Shown: positions 22,641 to 34,279 of the stretch, piece after piece
How positions within the stretch are numbered: position 1 is the stretch's first letter
Layout of the letters: every line of letters starts with the position of its first letter
Origin: Ornithodoros turicata
Taxonomy: Eukaryota; Arthropoda; Arachnida; Ixodida; Argasidae
DNA: 64,000 nt
Direction: 5' to 3'
NCBI RefSeq assembly: GCF_037126465.1
Contig: NC_088201.1
Coordinates: forward strand, 189,250,031-189,314,030
Position numbers and translations under genes: made by a program
The notes under the pieces: model-generated
Seen by the model: only the letters and a program-made list of their open reading frames with translations
Told to the model about the DNA's origin: nothing
Database searches by the model: none

Positions 22641-23851
22641 TTTGACCCCGTTGTGTTACGTCGTGAACTCTAACATCGCTACGCAGAAATTATTCGTATC
22701 GAAATACGAAGGACTCGATCGTTTTACGTGCGGTATAAATAGAATACAAATGCAGGTGGCAAATCAACGTATCATTTTTATTGGCTTAGTTACTTACTTT
22801 GTAACACATAACGCAGTCAAAGAAAAGCCGACAGTTCTTTTATGTCATTTGTGTTAAAAAGAGGCGGCTGCATTGTAAGATCAACCTGTTTGTAACACAG
22901 GATTTATTGGAGTGCGGTCATCTTTTTTCTTTTTCTCTTTTTTTTTGACAGCGCTTTGTGTTAGATTATTTCTACAGTTAGCGTAGGCTACGTACACTCA
23001 CGTTGGGTGGGCCGGCCGCTGTTTCAAACACGTTGATTATTCAAACACTTCTCGTATCACAGCGGGCTCGTAGTCGAAGAGCCAAGTCGCTGTTGTGGAC
23101 AGACGTTCGACATGGCGGATCATGGACACTCTCAGGGTACGAAAGATAGCTTCATATGCCCGAACATCTTTTTTTTTGTGTGTGTGTGTGTGTTTTTCTG
23201 TATCAAGTTTTCCCTTAATTTTTCTCGCCGTCCACAAAAGGACAAAGACAAAGCACTTTGCGGCTGGGCCCGTTATTATTTGTAACAAACTTCAGTTCTG
23301 GCATAACGTGGGGACGGCTGCGCCAATTGACACAAAACTACAAAGACAACTCTGAGTCCAGCAATATATCCTGCATTTTGGGGTTGAGGTCAATGAACGT
23401 GACAGGTCAATGTTGATTGGAAAGCGCAGACGGACAGTATTTTCCCGCACGGTCAGTAAAAGAATAGAATAACGTGATATGGGTGGAGGCCAATGAAAAG
23501 AACGCGACAAGGATAAGTTTTAAGCCCTGTAGCCTACGATTCTTTGTAAGTTGAGCTCCATATTCTTGGTAACAAGCATCCATTCTGGCATAGCGTGTTA
23601 TGGCGCTAGGGGCAATGGACGCAAAGGCAAAAGGGGGACTCGCCGCCGTAACCTACAGCACAACCTCAGGATTTTATCGCTTACTTTTTTTTTGTGCGTG
23701 TGCGTGTGTGGTAAGAAGAGAGAAAACACCGAAAAGTCTTCACTGTTACCGGGCATATTACTTCCTAACTTAATACTACGTACACCGCAATCGTTCTGCA
23801 ATGAACATGGTAAGGGATAGACTTTCTTTTCTGTCGGGAATCCTGACCAGT
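22641..23851. other. No gene recognised; low-complexity and diverged duplicate
   Basis: Lies between the two GGATCTCTTGAC arrays. Contains T-rich/TG microsatellites near 23168-23194 and 23685-23708. A diverged repeat is visible: 23275-23350 resembles 23567-23640 (both around TTCTGGCATA-CGTG). Confidence 0.55.
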
Positions 23852-24020
23852 ATGACGCTTTGACTGGTTGGATCTCCTGACTCGATGGATATCTTGACTC
23901 GTTGGATCTCTTGACCGTTTTGGAACTCTTGACGCTTTGGATCTTTTGACTCGCCTGTCACGTGACCGGTTGGATCTCCTGACTCGATGGATCTCTTGAC
24001 TCGTTGGATCTCTTGACCGG
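23852..24020. repeat. GGATCTCTTGACTCGTT minisatellite, second array
   Basis: About nine units of the 17-18-bp motif in one orientation, with variants such as GGATCTCCTGACTCGAT. Same family as 22497-22640. Confidence 0.85.
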
Positions 24021-24363
24021 AAGCGTTCGGGATTGTCATCCCTGAAAGATAACCAATAACATAGTTCATTCCATCTATTGAGATGGCGGCTCAAACAATG
24101 CCATAAATAGGCGTGAAGACAACAACAAGTGGGAACAAATGCAAGACAATGACTTATCGCAGTTTTTTTTTTTTTTTCAGAGCATAGATGGTTACATGCC
24201 CGATCATTATAATTCCCGTGGAAAAGCGAAAATATGTTTCTTTTTTCTCTTTTTTATTGAATGTGGTGCGATACGTGATGATTCGTTACAAATATGATTA
24301 CCAAATGTACTGGTAGGAGGGTATAAAATAAATATTATTATTATGACGAATGCATGTGATAAA

Positions 24364-25312
24364 TTAGAGCACTGCACGGGCCTAATTTTCAGGCCCGTGT
24401 CCGGCACAAGCCCAGCCGCTACGGCCCGTGGCCAGCCCGGTCCCTTCTATATATTTCCAGCCCGGGCCCGGCCCGAGCCCGACTCCACCGGCCCGGGCCC
24501 AGCCCATACCCGACTGTTTCCATGCTCAGGCCCGGTCCAAGCCCGCCTCTGCTCTATTCGTTCTCGAGGTTCGGTGGCGTATTTAAATTTATTAACGAGC
24601 ACAACGGAGCAAGGAAAAGGACGCAGCTAACTGGTGGAGAGTCAGGAGGTACACTCGAACGCAGCAGCGGCTGTGTTTCTCTGCCGGCAAGCCGCTCTGG
24701 GCTTGGTCGTTGCTTGTTTGGGAACGCAGCGCGCAGCGGCGCGTGGGCGTGTGTACATTGCGATTCAAGGGAGACTCATCACCGCTCTATTGTACATGCT
24801 CCAGTGTTAGTTCCTTTTTCTTGAACTCTCACGCGCACGAAATATATGTCAGAACACCTAACCTAACCGATCCTCTTGCCGGACTCTCATAAAAACGAAA
24901 TATGTCAGAACACTTAACCTCACTGACCCTTGTGCCAGACGCTCGCGAGAACGAAATATGTCCCAACACCTAACCTATAACTGACGCTCGTGCAGGACCC
25001 CACACCAATCGTCCCCAAATGTGTGTGAGTGCACGCGTGAAATCCAGACCCGTTCACGAAATAAGCATGATCACATGTAAAAAAGTGATAGTCATCAGAT
25101 GAGAATACCTGATATCCCATACACAAGGGGGAAAAAAAGTAACGTGAAACTTCAGCTGTCCAGTCTCGTGAAGTGAAATATGTTCGCGTACATTCCCGAC
25201 CATGTCTGGCGTTGTCAAGCCCATACTCGGCCCGGTGGCTGAAGCCCGAGCCCGGCCCGGCCCGCGCCGGGCTCGAGCTTTCGGGTAAGCTCGGGCCCGT
25301 GCAGTGCTCTAA
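24364..25312. mobile_element. 949-bp TIR element with 6-bp target duplication
   Basis: Begins TTAGAGCACTGCACGGGC and ends with the exact inverse GCCCGTGCAGTGCTCTAA. It is flanked on both sides by GATAAA (24358-24363 and 25313-25318). Both ends are followed by GC-rich subterminal repeats (CCCGGGCCCGGCCC words). The middle holds about three 55-60-bp units around CGAAATATGTCAGAACAC, with CCTAACC. No transposase is encoded. Clean TIRs plus a duplication show a transposed element; the superfamily is not certain. Confidence 0.9.
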
Positions 25313-25318
25313 GATAAA

Positions 25319-27939
25319 TACAACGTCAAACAGGCCTTACTCTAGATGCGAACGGCACATAAACAAATCGGGTGCGCAGTATGATCGGTAAAGAAGCAAC
25401 GACTTTCCCATTCGTAATAAAGTCTGACAATATGTTGAAGGTACAATGTAGAATCCACGCAAATATTTGCTGCGTAACTAGAGTGGCTCTTGGAAAACCA
25501 ACGTTGTTCTCTATGTTCACAATCCACCATTGACCAGGTACAGTTGAAACAGCGTTCATTCAGTACTATATATCTACATACAACGTTTGTCAACCGAAGT
25601 CAACGTACATTCTACGTTAAATCAACAGTCGCTGTTACTGGCAGCTTATTCTGTGAGAGCTTTTATTTGTTCTGTTGGACATGTCTGAAGTGATAAGTTA
25701 TTTATTAAAGGTAGTTTATAACATTTTGATAGAAAAAGAATGAAATTGTCATGCATTCTGAGAATGCTGGAAATGACACAATTGATGACACTATTGACCC
25801 AATAAATCTTTACTGTAATGTAAAGAAATGTCACAGTTGTGATATTCGTAGTATATCCACAGAATATTCACTAGGAGATATTTGTGACGTCTCATTGTGG
25901 ATATACAGCGGACGTTGTGAGGATACACGTGACATCTGTGACGTGTGAGACCAATTTGGGAGGTCTGTTGGATATTGCTGGTTTGGTGGGTGGGTTCGGT
26001 TCCGGTTCGGCTCAGGGTGAACCCTCCCCCCCCCCGCCAAAAAAAGAAAAAAGAAAAGCGGTCAGCGGTTGGGACATTTACAGGGATTGGAACCGCAACT
26101 TTTTTCGGTCCTGGTTTAACCGGTTCATCGGCAGTAATTTTGCTAAATGAAAGCGAGCTTACCCTCACCGTACACGGTTGTAACAGAAAAGTGTGAGATG
26201 CCTGTTTCAGGTGAGAAACCTTTCATGAAAGCAGGTGAAAACACAAGACAAGTAATAATCACATTTATTATTTACCTGATATTTTACTCTATTGTCCTCT
26301 CGTGGTCGTCTGCTGAAAACGAAAAGTGAAGTGATGGAAGCCTTTTGGCAGAACCCGGTCAGGGCAGTCTTTTGCTCCGGCAAAAAAACTCGCGCGGTCA
26401 CAAACTTTACTCGCATCTAGCATCGTGCAAAAAATAAATAAACAAAAAAAAGGTGGGTCGGTGGTACAATTATTTCACCTCTGAACCGATTCCTAAACCG
26501 GTAACTGTATCATTTTCTTTTTGTTCAGTTCCGGTTCGGTTCGGGACAAGGAAAAAAATGGTTCGGTTCGGATTCGACAGAAAATAACGTTATTTTTTGT
26601 TTTCGGTTCGGGTTCAGTTCCGGTTCCGATTCCTGGTTCCCCATAATGACAACTTGACGTCGTCTGCTACGTCGCTATTTAACATTTTCGGCTGCACTCA
26701 CGAAAAAGCGAACACAAACAGGGCTTTGGCGGACTAATTTGTGCACTAACGTCCTTTCCATATCTCTTTTTTTTTGCGTTTTAGATGGAGCATATACCTT
26801 GGATTAAATGCGTGGACAAAAAAGTGCAGTATGGTGGACTACTCGTAGTCATTGACATGAATCAGCATCGTTATCGCCATCGTCAAGGATCGGGTCTTGG
26901 ATCAGGGTTTACATAACGCTATGCAGTCGACTGTGTTTCACGTGGTTTAGCGTTTACTTTCGTATAGCGCTTAGCCGCCTGTGATTTCAGTGTGAAATGA
27001 CAATGCGGTGAGCATTTTCAGCTCTATTTTCTTTCCCGTGCAAGAAGGAAAAGCTGTTAGTGCGACTGTACAGTGCCACGAGAGTGACATTGTCATACTT
27101 TTGCAGTGTTCCGTGTACTAGCACGGAAATGTTTGGGAAGTGCGGCAACCAAAACGTTTCTTTCTTTTGTTATAGAAGAAATGGTTGCAAGGCGATTCCA
27201 ACATCACCAAGAGGGAACACAGGACCACAGTATCGTCTGTTTTACCGGGAAATCGTAAAAAAAGAGCGGTGAGTTCTCTGGGCTTGTTGGGATCGCTGCG
27301 GGTGCGTAACTGCTGTCCATGGAAATTTGTGAAGCAGTCAACGCTACGACGATACTGTCAAAGGATTTCTCTCGCGTTGATACTTGCCAGATCACTTTCT
27401 TTCAGGGTGTCACTTCTTTGTTTCTATTAGGAATGTCATAAGGGGTTCACGAGTGGTTGAATTCAGCGCATGGTCAATACAGAATCTCTTGAAACCCGAA
27501 TGCACGAAATGAATGCCAGAATTGTTTCATGCGCCTAAACGGAGTCATTAAGACTCGAGTAACCACCAGAAACATTATTGGTTGCGGCTAGCGTTGCACC
27601 AACGGTAACGCAAACTGCCGGCCAGAGTTACACCAAGGATAACGCGAACTACCTGTTAAAGGTACAACAACGATAACTTAAGTTACAATAATGGTGTCAA
27701 AATTAAGTTATAGTAATGCAACTTTGGAATCCTGTATTGCCTAGTATGTTGCGGATTCCTAGGATTTGTGTGAGCTGATAGATAGATGATGTAGGTAGCA
27801 TAGTTCTGACTGGCTCGTCCGTTTTACCGTGTTCGTCTTGGCAAACCGTGTTTTGGATCCCACCCAATGACAGTGTGCAGCTGAAGGTGTCTGTTTGGTG
27901 CTCGGCGCGGCTCTCAGCACGTGATATACACGGATATAA
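25319..27939. other. No gene recognised; GGTTCGGTTCC-rich repeats
   Basis: Degenerate GGTTCGGTTCCGGTTC words cluster at 25985-26140 and 26450-26645, around a non-coding core. At 27590-27715 a roughly 35-bp degenerate unit (GTTACACCAACGATAACG-like) repeats three to four times. Other ORFs are short and unconvincing. Confidence 0.55.
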
Positions 27940-28625
27940 GGCCAGGTTCACACGAGGGACTGGACCGGGGGTGAAATCTGCTTCGGTGCAGTAGAGTCAT
28001 GTGGATTGAGGAGCCCTGGTCCCAACTGGGCGTTCACACAGGATGATGCGTGGGGTCCTGCGATGTGGTTGAACAGAAAAACTAGACGTTTTGTATGTTG
28101 TGGTACGTTTGATCTCAAACACTCCACAGTGCAGGAAACCGTTGCACCAGCAAAAATTGAAAAGAAACTGCTAGTGTTTCATAACAGTCATGACCATAAT
28201 TTATATGTTGTTGTTGCTGCTGCATAGTAAGGTGTGCATTTCCACGCAATGCCTTTGTGGGTATCGTATTAGGAGATTCACTTGCTCGTATTCCTCTTTC
28301 TTTGTTCTTTCCCTTACTTTCTCGTTGCTTAGTGGAGACACGTACATGATTCCTCTTTCTTTATTACATGGTTCTTCAAATCCCCTCTTGTTCAGTGGTC
28401 AGACCCGTAAAACAGCCTGTCAAGAAAAAAAAAACAGCTAAAAAGCACCGCTACATCCTCAAGTTCCCAGCAGACATGGCAACTGTTTGTAAGTTAGAGG
28501 CAAATAGTCCGCAGTGGGATCCCGGTCCCCAGGGGATGAAAGAGAACAGGCATTTTTATGACACGAGCTCTTATGTTTCTGCCATCCGGTGACCCATCCG
28601 GGGGACCCCTTGTGTGAACCCAGCC
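27940..28625. mobile_element. 686-bp MITE with TAA target duplication
   Basis: Left end GGCCAGGTTCACACGAGGG and the inverse of the right end GGCTGGGTTCACACAAGGGG match with few differences. TAA flanks both sides (27937-27939 and 28626-28628). TIRs of this form with a 3-bp TAA/TTA duplication are the hallmark of PIF/Harbinger. No transposase inside, so it is non-autonomous. Confidence 0.8.
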
Positions 28626-28736
28626 TAAGGGTATTGACCGTCATGTTCAGTTCATCGGGTACAGCAGTGTTTGCTGGTCCTGGGGATTTTCTTGTTGGCT
28701 AAACAGGTTGTGAAATACAATCTATACTTGTTAATA

Positions 28737-29190
28737 CAGTTGACCCGCGTTTATCTGGGCGGCCTCGTTTGCTGCGAAGATGTCCGGATAGTGGGCGAAC
28801 CGGATAAGTGAAACACGAAAATCATGAGTGATACTAAAAGGACATCTTTATTGACCATTACACTGAAAACTATCCATTGTCATCTGTTCCATTCTAATAC
28901 ACGCATCCAGTTCTTGCAAAGCTTTGCAATATTGTTTTGTTGCTCGGAAAGTACCAGCACTGTTCTCAGTTACGCCCGCACATTTTCTACCATCACAGCT
29001 GGTGCCATCAACGCTTTAATCATCAGATTCTTCTTGAACACTATCAGAAGCGACGACACTGACGATGTCGTCATCTGTGATTGCAGCGCAGGGTTCCTCG
29101 TTTGCGGACCTTCTCAGTCTGAAATGACCAGACTGCTCAGTGGATTTCTCTGCAGTGAAAAACCGGGCGTGTTTGTGTTGTTCTTGCATG
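28737..29190 (-). mobile_element. Tigger/pogo-like transposon fragment
   Basis: Starts at TA/CAGTTGACCCGCGTTTATC, a typical Tigger-type terminus. The minus strand behind it encodes a transposase C-terminal tail (NEEPCAAITDDDIVSVVA, then KALQELDACIRMEQMTMD and a stop near 28840), with a stop at about 29025. The DDE domain and other terminus are missing, cut off before the Penelope element at about 29200. Confidence 0.6.
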
Positions 29191-29297
29191 ACTAACTAGC
29201 ACTGGGAACGGGACAGAGAGAAGAGACGACAGGACAGGTGCTAAAGTTCCAACAAAATAATTTATTGGCAACATAGTACCGTCTTTAAATATAACAC

Positions 29298-30033
29298 TCA
29301 CATGGCTAATACGTCATCCACACACTCGTCATCCTTTTCCTTGTCCCACATTTTTGAGAATTTTACTTCATTATCAAACAAAGTGATAGAAGCATGACTC
29401 ACACACTGTTGCTCATTTTTCCTTATTTCGAATGCATCTATTATTTCCCTGGTACGCTGATGACAAGAACGACCTTTTAGCCTCATCTCCGGGAATCTTG
29501 GGAGAACAGCCACACGTGTTACAATGCATAGACAAGTGACCGGATGGGGTACCCCTCAGGGTAGCAGCATGCTCCCTTAGCCTAATGTTTAAACCTCTCC
29601 CCGTCTGGTCAATGTTTCATTTACCGCAGGTTAGCGGTATTTCATAGACCACGTTTGCCTTACACGGAACAAACTTCTTGAGGTGTTGTATGTCACACCG
29701 ACCGACGTTCTTTCTATGGCAGTTCATATTGCACAGTTTCCCTAATTTTTCCGGAGCAGAGAGTGCCACAGGAATAGAATGCCTGTTTGCAAGTTTCTTT
29801 AAATTGTGGGATAATTTATGCATATAAGGAATGACAACCGGTACCCCTACAGGTCTGTTCTTCGCCGGAGCCTTCCCTCCCATGATGGTCTTTGGCAACA
29901 CCTCACTCACATTGAATATGAGCTCGTATGGGCACCCAGCACTTCGCGCTTGATCAATCTGCGAATCATATGCCTCTTTTACGCGGTGGAAGCAGGAGTT
30001 GTGCAAGGCACTATTTAAGCAGTTACTCAACGC
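29298..30033 (-). pseudogene. Penelope-like element: RT thumb plus GIY-YIG endonuclease
   Basis: On the minus strand, RT C-terminal sequence (PVVIPYMHKLSHNLKKLAN, then CNMNCHRKNVGRCDIQHLKK) leads into a GIY-YIG endonuclease. That domain shows VVYEIPLTCGK, a TGA where the next residue (usually Cys) should be, DQTGRGLNIRLREH (the usual IGQTGR...R..EH motif) and RTREIIDAFEIRK with the catalytic Glu. The frame ends at 29298. This C-terminal nuclease domain is diagnostic of most Penelope-like elements. One in-frame stop and altered residues (Y to N and G to D) suggest it is inactive. The RT palm is absent, as in a 5'-truncated copy. Confidence 0.85.
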
Positions 30034-30121
30034 AGCTGTTTCTAAAATCTGTGAATGAGATGAGTGGAACGGTATTATCTTGCTTCTGGGAGCATAACAT
30101 CAACATACATGTTGACCCTCA

Positions 30122-30172
30122 CGGTGCCCCCCCTCCCCACCACCACCACCACCCACCCACCACACACACTCG
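30122..30172. repeat. C-rich CCA/CA microsatellite
   Basis: CCCCCCCTCCCC followed by CCA and CA runs. Simple sequence only. Confidence 0.9.
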
Positions 30173-30295
30173 TGTGGATGTACTACAGTCGAACCTTGTT
30201 ACAACGAAGTCGCACGGGAATCGCAGATTGGTTCGTGATATGCGATATTCGCGGTCAAAGTACAGCATTTAAATGTGACTAATGATTCGCACAAA

Positions 30296-30507
30296 TTCCC
30301 GCCGGAACAAGCGTAGCGTCCGCAATATTTCAAAATCAGTTCAAAACACAATAAGGCAAACACAACCGTTTTATTTGAAGAAATCTCTAATCTTCTGTTG
30401 CTTCCCGCCGGAACAAGCGTAGCGTCCGCAATATTTCAAAATCAGTTCAAAACACAATAAGGCAAACACAACCGTTTTATTTGAAGAAATCTCTAATCTT
30501 CTGTTGC
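30296..30507. repeat. Two perfect 106-bp direct repeats
   Basis: 30296-30401 and 30402-30507 appear identical. The unit covers the last codons of the Tigger tail and its 3' flank, so the tail-end codons occur twice. Recent tandem duplication or assembly error. Confidence 0.95.
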
Positions 30508-31114
30508 TTCGTGCTTTGTGCACTGTTCATGACAGTCACTTCAACCTTGTCAAGTGAATGAAACGCATGACGAATGATTTCATCGGACGCTGTCGGGTGT
30601 TCCAGAAAGAAGTCCTTCAGTGCGCGTACCATACAGAGAGCCTCACAGTGTGTTAGACGGAGGTCCGTGTCTTCCAGATCGCCACTTCTGTACATTCGCC
30701 GCTGCCTTCTTGACTGACCCCAGCAATGACGTCGGCGTCCGTCAGCTCGCTTGCCACGGCAATGCTATCTGCCGACCTCCTTGTGACCGAGGAAAAATGC
30801 GAAGTCATATGCTTTTTTTTTCCATAACCCACCTGACACCGGCAGGTTCCTTCCTCTCACGTCTTTGAACCATGCAAGAACTGTGTCTTCAACGTCTGGG
30901 AAGGATCATTTGCGAAGCCTTTTTTCCGGTTGCTGGCGATGGCTTGCACCTGGAAGGTGCCCTCGATGTTTCCTCTTGCCCTTAGTATCGTAGACAGAGT
31001 GTTGGCCAGGATGCCGAAATTGTACACGACGTCTTTCTTCTTCGTGCCACTGTTGACGTCACGAAGAATGTTCTCCTTCGTTTCGATGCTCAGTGCTTTA
31101 CGTTGCAGCAGCAC
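30477..31114 (-). pseudogene. Tigger/CENP-B-like transposase, internally deleted
   Basis: The 5' part (31114-30857) encodes a CENP-B-N/psq-type helix-turn-helix: RKALSIETKENILRDVNSG and VVYNFGILANTLSTILR, the DNA-binding head of Tigger transposases. The 3' part (30695-30477) encodes the conserved tail ALKDFFLEHP and KQQKIRDFFK. The Tc5-type second HTH and the DDE catalytic domain are missing between them. The product could bind ends but not cleave. It lies inside TIRs at 30186-31459. Confidence 0.75.
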
Positions 31115-32097
31115 ACCGGCTACTCGATGATGGGAAGTTTCGGGAATGATGTATCCACGGTCAATTAGGCGGTGACGAGGACGAAAGCACGGCGGAGAGA
31201 AGGAACGAGTGTGGAAGCACTAGAAGCACACAACCCGTGAAAGCGTTGCTCACTTATCGTGGCCATTCGCCTCCACATGCAGGTCACCTTTCCAAAACGG
31301 GAGCTAATCTCCTGAATGTGCCGGAAAAAATGTGCTTGCGTGTTGGAAAGTCACGATGAATCACTTAAAAAAACTCGCAATAACCGATAATTCGCACTAA
31401 CGATGTTCGCTGTGGGGATGTTCGCGGGGATGTTGGGGATGGGTAACGATGTTCGACTGTGCATACTGTATAAGTGGTTAAATTTGCGGGCTCAATAATT
31501 CGCCAATTTGTGAGAAGCCAGGATCAGGCTGTTATTCGCGGAACCTTAAATTCCCGGTACTGCGGTGCGTCAACCCTGTCTCTTTGGGGCCCTGCACCTT
31601 GAACTTCCTGAACGAAGCTAATAATAAAATGAAGAAGCAAATAAAATAAATAAATTTTATAAAGCTAATAAAAATAAAATGAAAAAGCTAAGGTATCACA
31701 ATTACATAACTCATGTAACTCAGGTAACTCATTCAATTTGTCTTCCTTTTGAGCACTTCTGAATGAAAGGGCTGCGACTAGGGTGCCCTACTCGACTTGT
31801 ATCTGTGTCATTGCTGAATTGTCCTGTCTTCCGTCATTCTGGTCATCGCATCGAGCAGGTGCGATTGGCAGTCGATACTGATGCGGCAACTTCTACAAAG
31901 GCCTATACGCGTGGCAATGTGCATACACGCTTGATGGACGATCTAGGCTTACAAGGAACTGGAATCACGGGACGCCTGCATTCGCACGGGATTTGTAACT
32001 GAAGGCTGAACTACTGTCTCCAGTTGCAGCAGCGAACTTAAAACTTTGCGAGCCAATGCAGTCTAATAACGTAAGAAACTCTGTGTACATAAGGAAG

Positions 32098-32165
32098 GGA
32101 GTTGCCTCAGGACAGAAGCCGCCGATATTTCGAACAGAGACTGTTCTTCTTCTGGGCACTGTCCT
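32098..32165 (+). repeat. Dispersed TTGCCTCAGGACAGAAG element
   Basis: TTGCCTCAGGACAGAAGCC, then ATATTTCGAACAGAGACTG and TTCTTCTGGGC. The same sequence occurs, diverged, at 36690-36755 and as a near-perfect foldback at 49745-49874. At least four half-copies in 64 kb mark it as a repeat family. Confidence 0.8.
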
Positions 32166-32407
32166 CATCATTGGCAGGGTATTTAAAGGGTTAGGTGTGA
32201 CGTGTTTAAAGGTTCATGCGAATTGTGGGTCAACAGCCGGGAGGGAAGAAAGGGTCCGTACGGGCTTCTACGGCCGGAGTGAATGGCTGCTTTGTTAGAG
32301 TGTGGAGGGGATTATGTGAACATAGTGATCTAGGCTACAGACCGGTTGCAGAAAAATGGAAGGTTCACGAACACGTGGACGAAACGGGACAACAGGCAAG
32401 AATTGGC

Positions 32408-32517
32408 AAGCATAGCGAAAGATAAGGAGGTTAGTGGTTACGTGGGGAAACCACTAACCTCCTTATCTTTCGCTATGCTTAAAGCGCATGATACCGCCAA
32501 GCGGTATCATGCGCTTT
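32408..32517. repeat. Two adjacent perfect hairpins
   Basis: Hairpin 1: 32-bp perfect arms (32408-32439 and 32449-32480) around a 9-nt loop. Hairpin 2 starts at the next base: 17-bp perfect arms AAAGCGCATGATACCGC (32481-32497) and inverse (32501-32517) around CAA. A third partial copy of the first arm's GTTAGTGGTTACGTGGGGA follows near 32563-32581. Not coding. Confidence 0.9.
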
Positions 32518-34279
32518 TTCTAAATCAAAGAAAACAGACGTTAGGTGTTAGTGGTTAGTAGGTTAGTGGTTACGTGGGGAAAGTTCCGTGTACATAAGTT
32601 GCCTCAGCGTCCTGGGTAAAATTCCTTACATATTTCGTTCTCGTATTTTCCTCTCATTGGTTCGAATGTTTCGCGGGTCTTTAAATTCGCGAAAAAAAAG
32701 GGCTTTTCGCGAATTTCACGGAAAATCCGCGTCCGGTCCTCGCGAAAGTTACTACTTATACAGTACTCTGAGAAGCAGAGGATTTAGTGGTTTATTTTAG
32801 GGATGGGCCAACTGATTCGAGATTCGGAACTCTGAATCCCAGTGCCCAAAAGAGTGAGTCAAATCGTTCGGATCCCCCAACCACGTTTGTTTGTTTCTTC
32901 ACAAAATTGGTGCCTCCTGAATCCTCCGAAAGCCTGCTCGGTCCCCGAGTGCACCAGAACCAAGGCATAAATCTCTGATATTGCAAGTTTAAAAGTGACA
33001 CAGTTTTGCCTTTGTTTGCTTCTTACTTTCACGAGAAGATGCCGGACAATAATTTTTGCTTTATTTTGGTCCCCAAACTTAGGCTAATGTGAGACACTCA
33101 GAGGATATAACTGCGATATAACTTAAAGCACACAGGCATAAGAACAGGTATAAGCTACATTGATAGCTTTTTGTCCCGCCTCCTCCACTTTGTGGAAATA
33201 AATAAATAAATAAAAAATAAAATAAATAAATAAACCGACCTACACAGGTGCGGTGGAAGTCTGTGAAAAGGCATCACTGAAATGTTAGGATCGGACGTCT
33301 CACTGACTCTATCCTTATCCCTATACTCAAATTCATAATCTCTTGTACATTCTGCATCATCACAATCCTCATAATTGTCGCTCTCGAAGAATCGCTGTGG
33401 TGTTTCATCACTGGTGAGGCCCCTGCTTCTCCACAATCACTTCTTCTCACGCGAAAACGTGCTCCCGCGGAAGTTGCCCCTGCCGATACTCGAGTATGTG
33501 GGAACCTCGGCCCAGAAACCCGGGGTGGTTGAATAGCCAACCCACCGTAACCCCGAAGAACACAAACACAGCAATTACGGAACGAAGAACAAGGTTTACT
33601 GGCTTACATGAAAACCTGCTTGCCGCCCAGACCGCTTCTCGGATCCAAACCTAAGTGACTGCCTGACAGGGTGACTGCCACACGAATGAATCCCTCACTT
33701 TCCCAGAGCGCTCGCTCTTCTCTTATCTCCGGTGCTATCACCCAGATCTCGCGTGGAAGTTGCCAATCTGATTTTCATTAACCAAACATATCAAATTCTG
33801 TTGGTCGCAGCCATGCTTATTGTGCTATCTGCATTGACCATAACCACAATGGTGAAGTGACACTATCTTTGACAGAATACTGCTCAACAAGTCATCAGAC
33901 CTGACTCACTGCATCAACACAAACAAGCCAGAACACGAAGATGTCGCTCAGTGGGTTCTCAAGTAGCTGAAAGCAACATCGCCAGTCACTGCACATAACT
34001 TTGTGCCCGGCTCACCTGTGCTAGGACACCTACATTGACACGAGCTTCACCTTCACAGCCTTTGAGAGGTTGGTGATCTTTCCTTTGTTTTATGGTGTAG
34101 TTCCTGGACTTTGTGAAACCGCGCATTCTTGACATCATTTTACGACCATGACGTTAAACTCCAAACTCTACAAAAAGAAATTAAGTTGATGGGAACTCAA
34201 CCATTGTCCGCCACCCAGGATGCGAAAGAAGAATTCAAAACTTACAACTCGAATGTCTCTGTCCAAATGGATTAAAGGG

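Larger units (their letters stand above)
30186..31459 (-). mobile_element. Tigger-like deletion derivative with TIRs
   Basis: CAGTCGAACCTTGTTACAACG at the left and the inverse of the right end CAGTCGAACATCGTTACCC form TIRs about 1.27 kb apart. The left end is preceded by TA; the right is not, so the duplication is not clean. It carries only the two ends of a transposase gene (next entry). Confidence 0.7.
31460..34279. other. No confident gene; repeats and hairpins
   Basis: A/T-rich (AAATAA)n-like runs occur at 31620-31690 and 33185-33235. One copy of the dispersed TTGCCTCAGGACAGAAG element lies near 32098-32165. A pair of hairpins is listed separately. On the minus strand an acidic stretch (FFESDNYEDCDDAECTRDYE, 33270-33410) could be an exon but has no recognised homologue. 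The minus strand at about 33535-33750 looks LTR-like (AAACCTTGTTCTTCG) without firm ends. Confidence 0.5.

Noticed and set aside
24835..24985. Telomeric CCTAA-type repeats
   Set aside because: Only two or three CCTAACC words, part of a 55-60-bp unit inside a TIR element.
27060..27430. Short ORFs at 27060-27430 as a gene
   Set aside because: Opposite-strand overlap, no motifs.
33274..33540. Acidic minus-strand ORF as a host exon
   Set aside because: Suggestive composition only; no conserved motif or flanking exons, so left in the stretch description.
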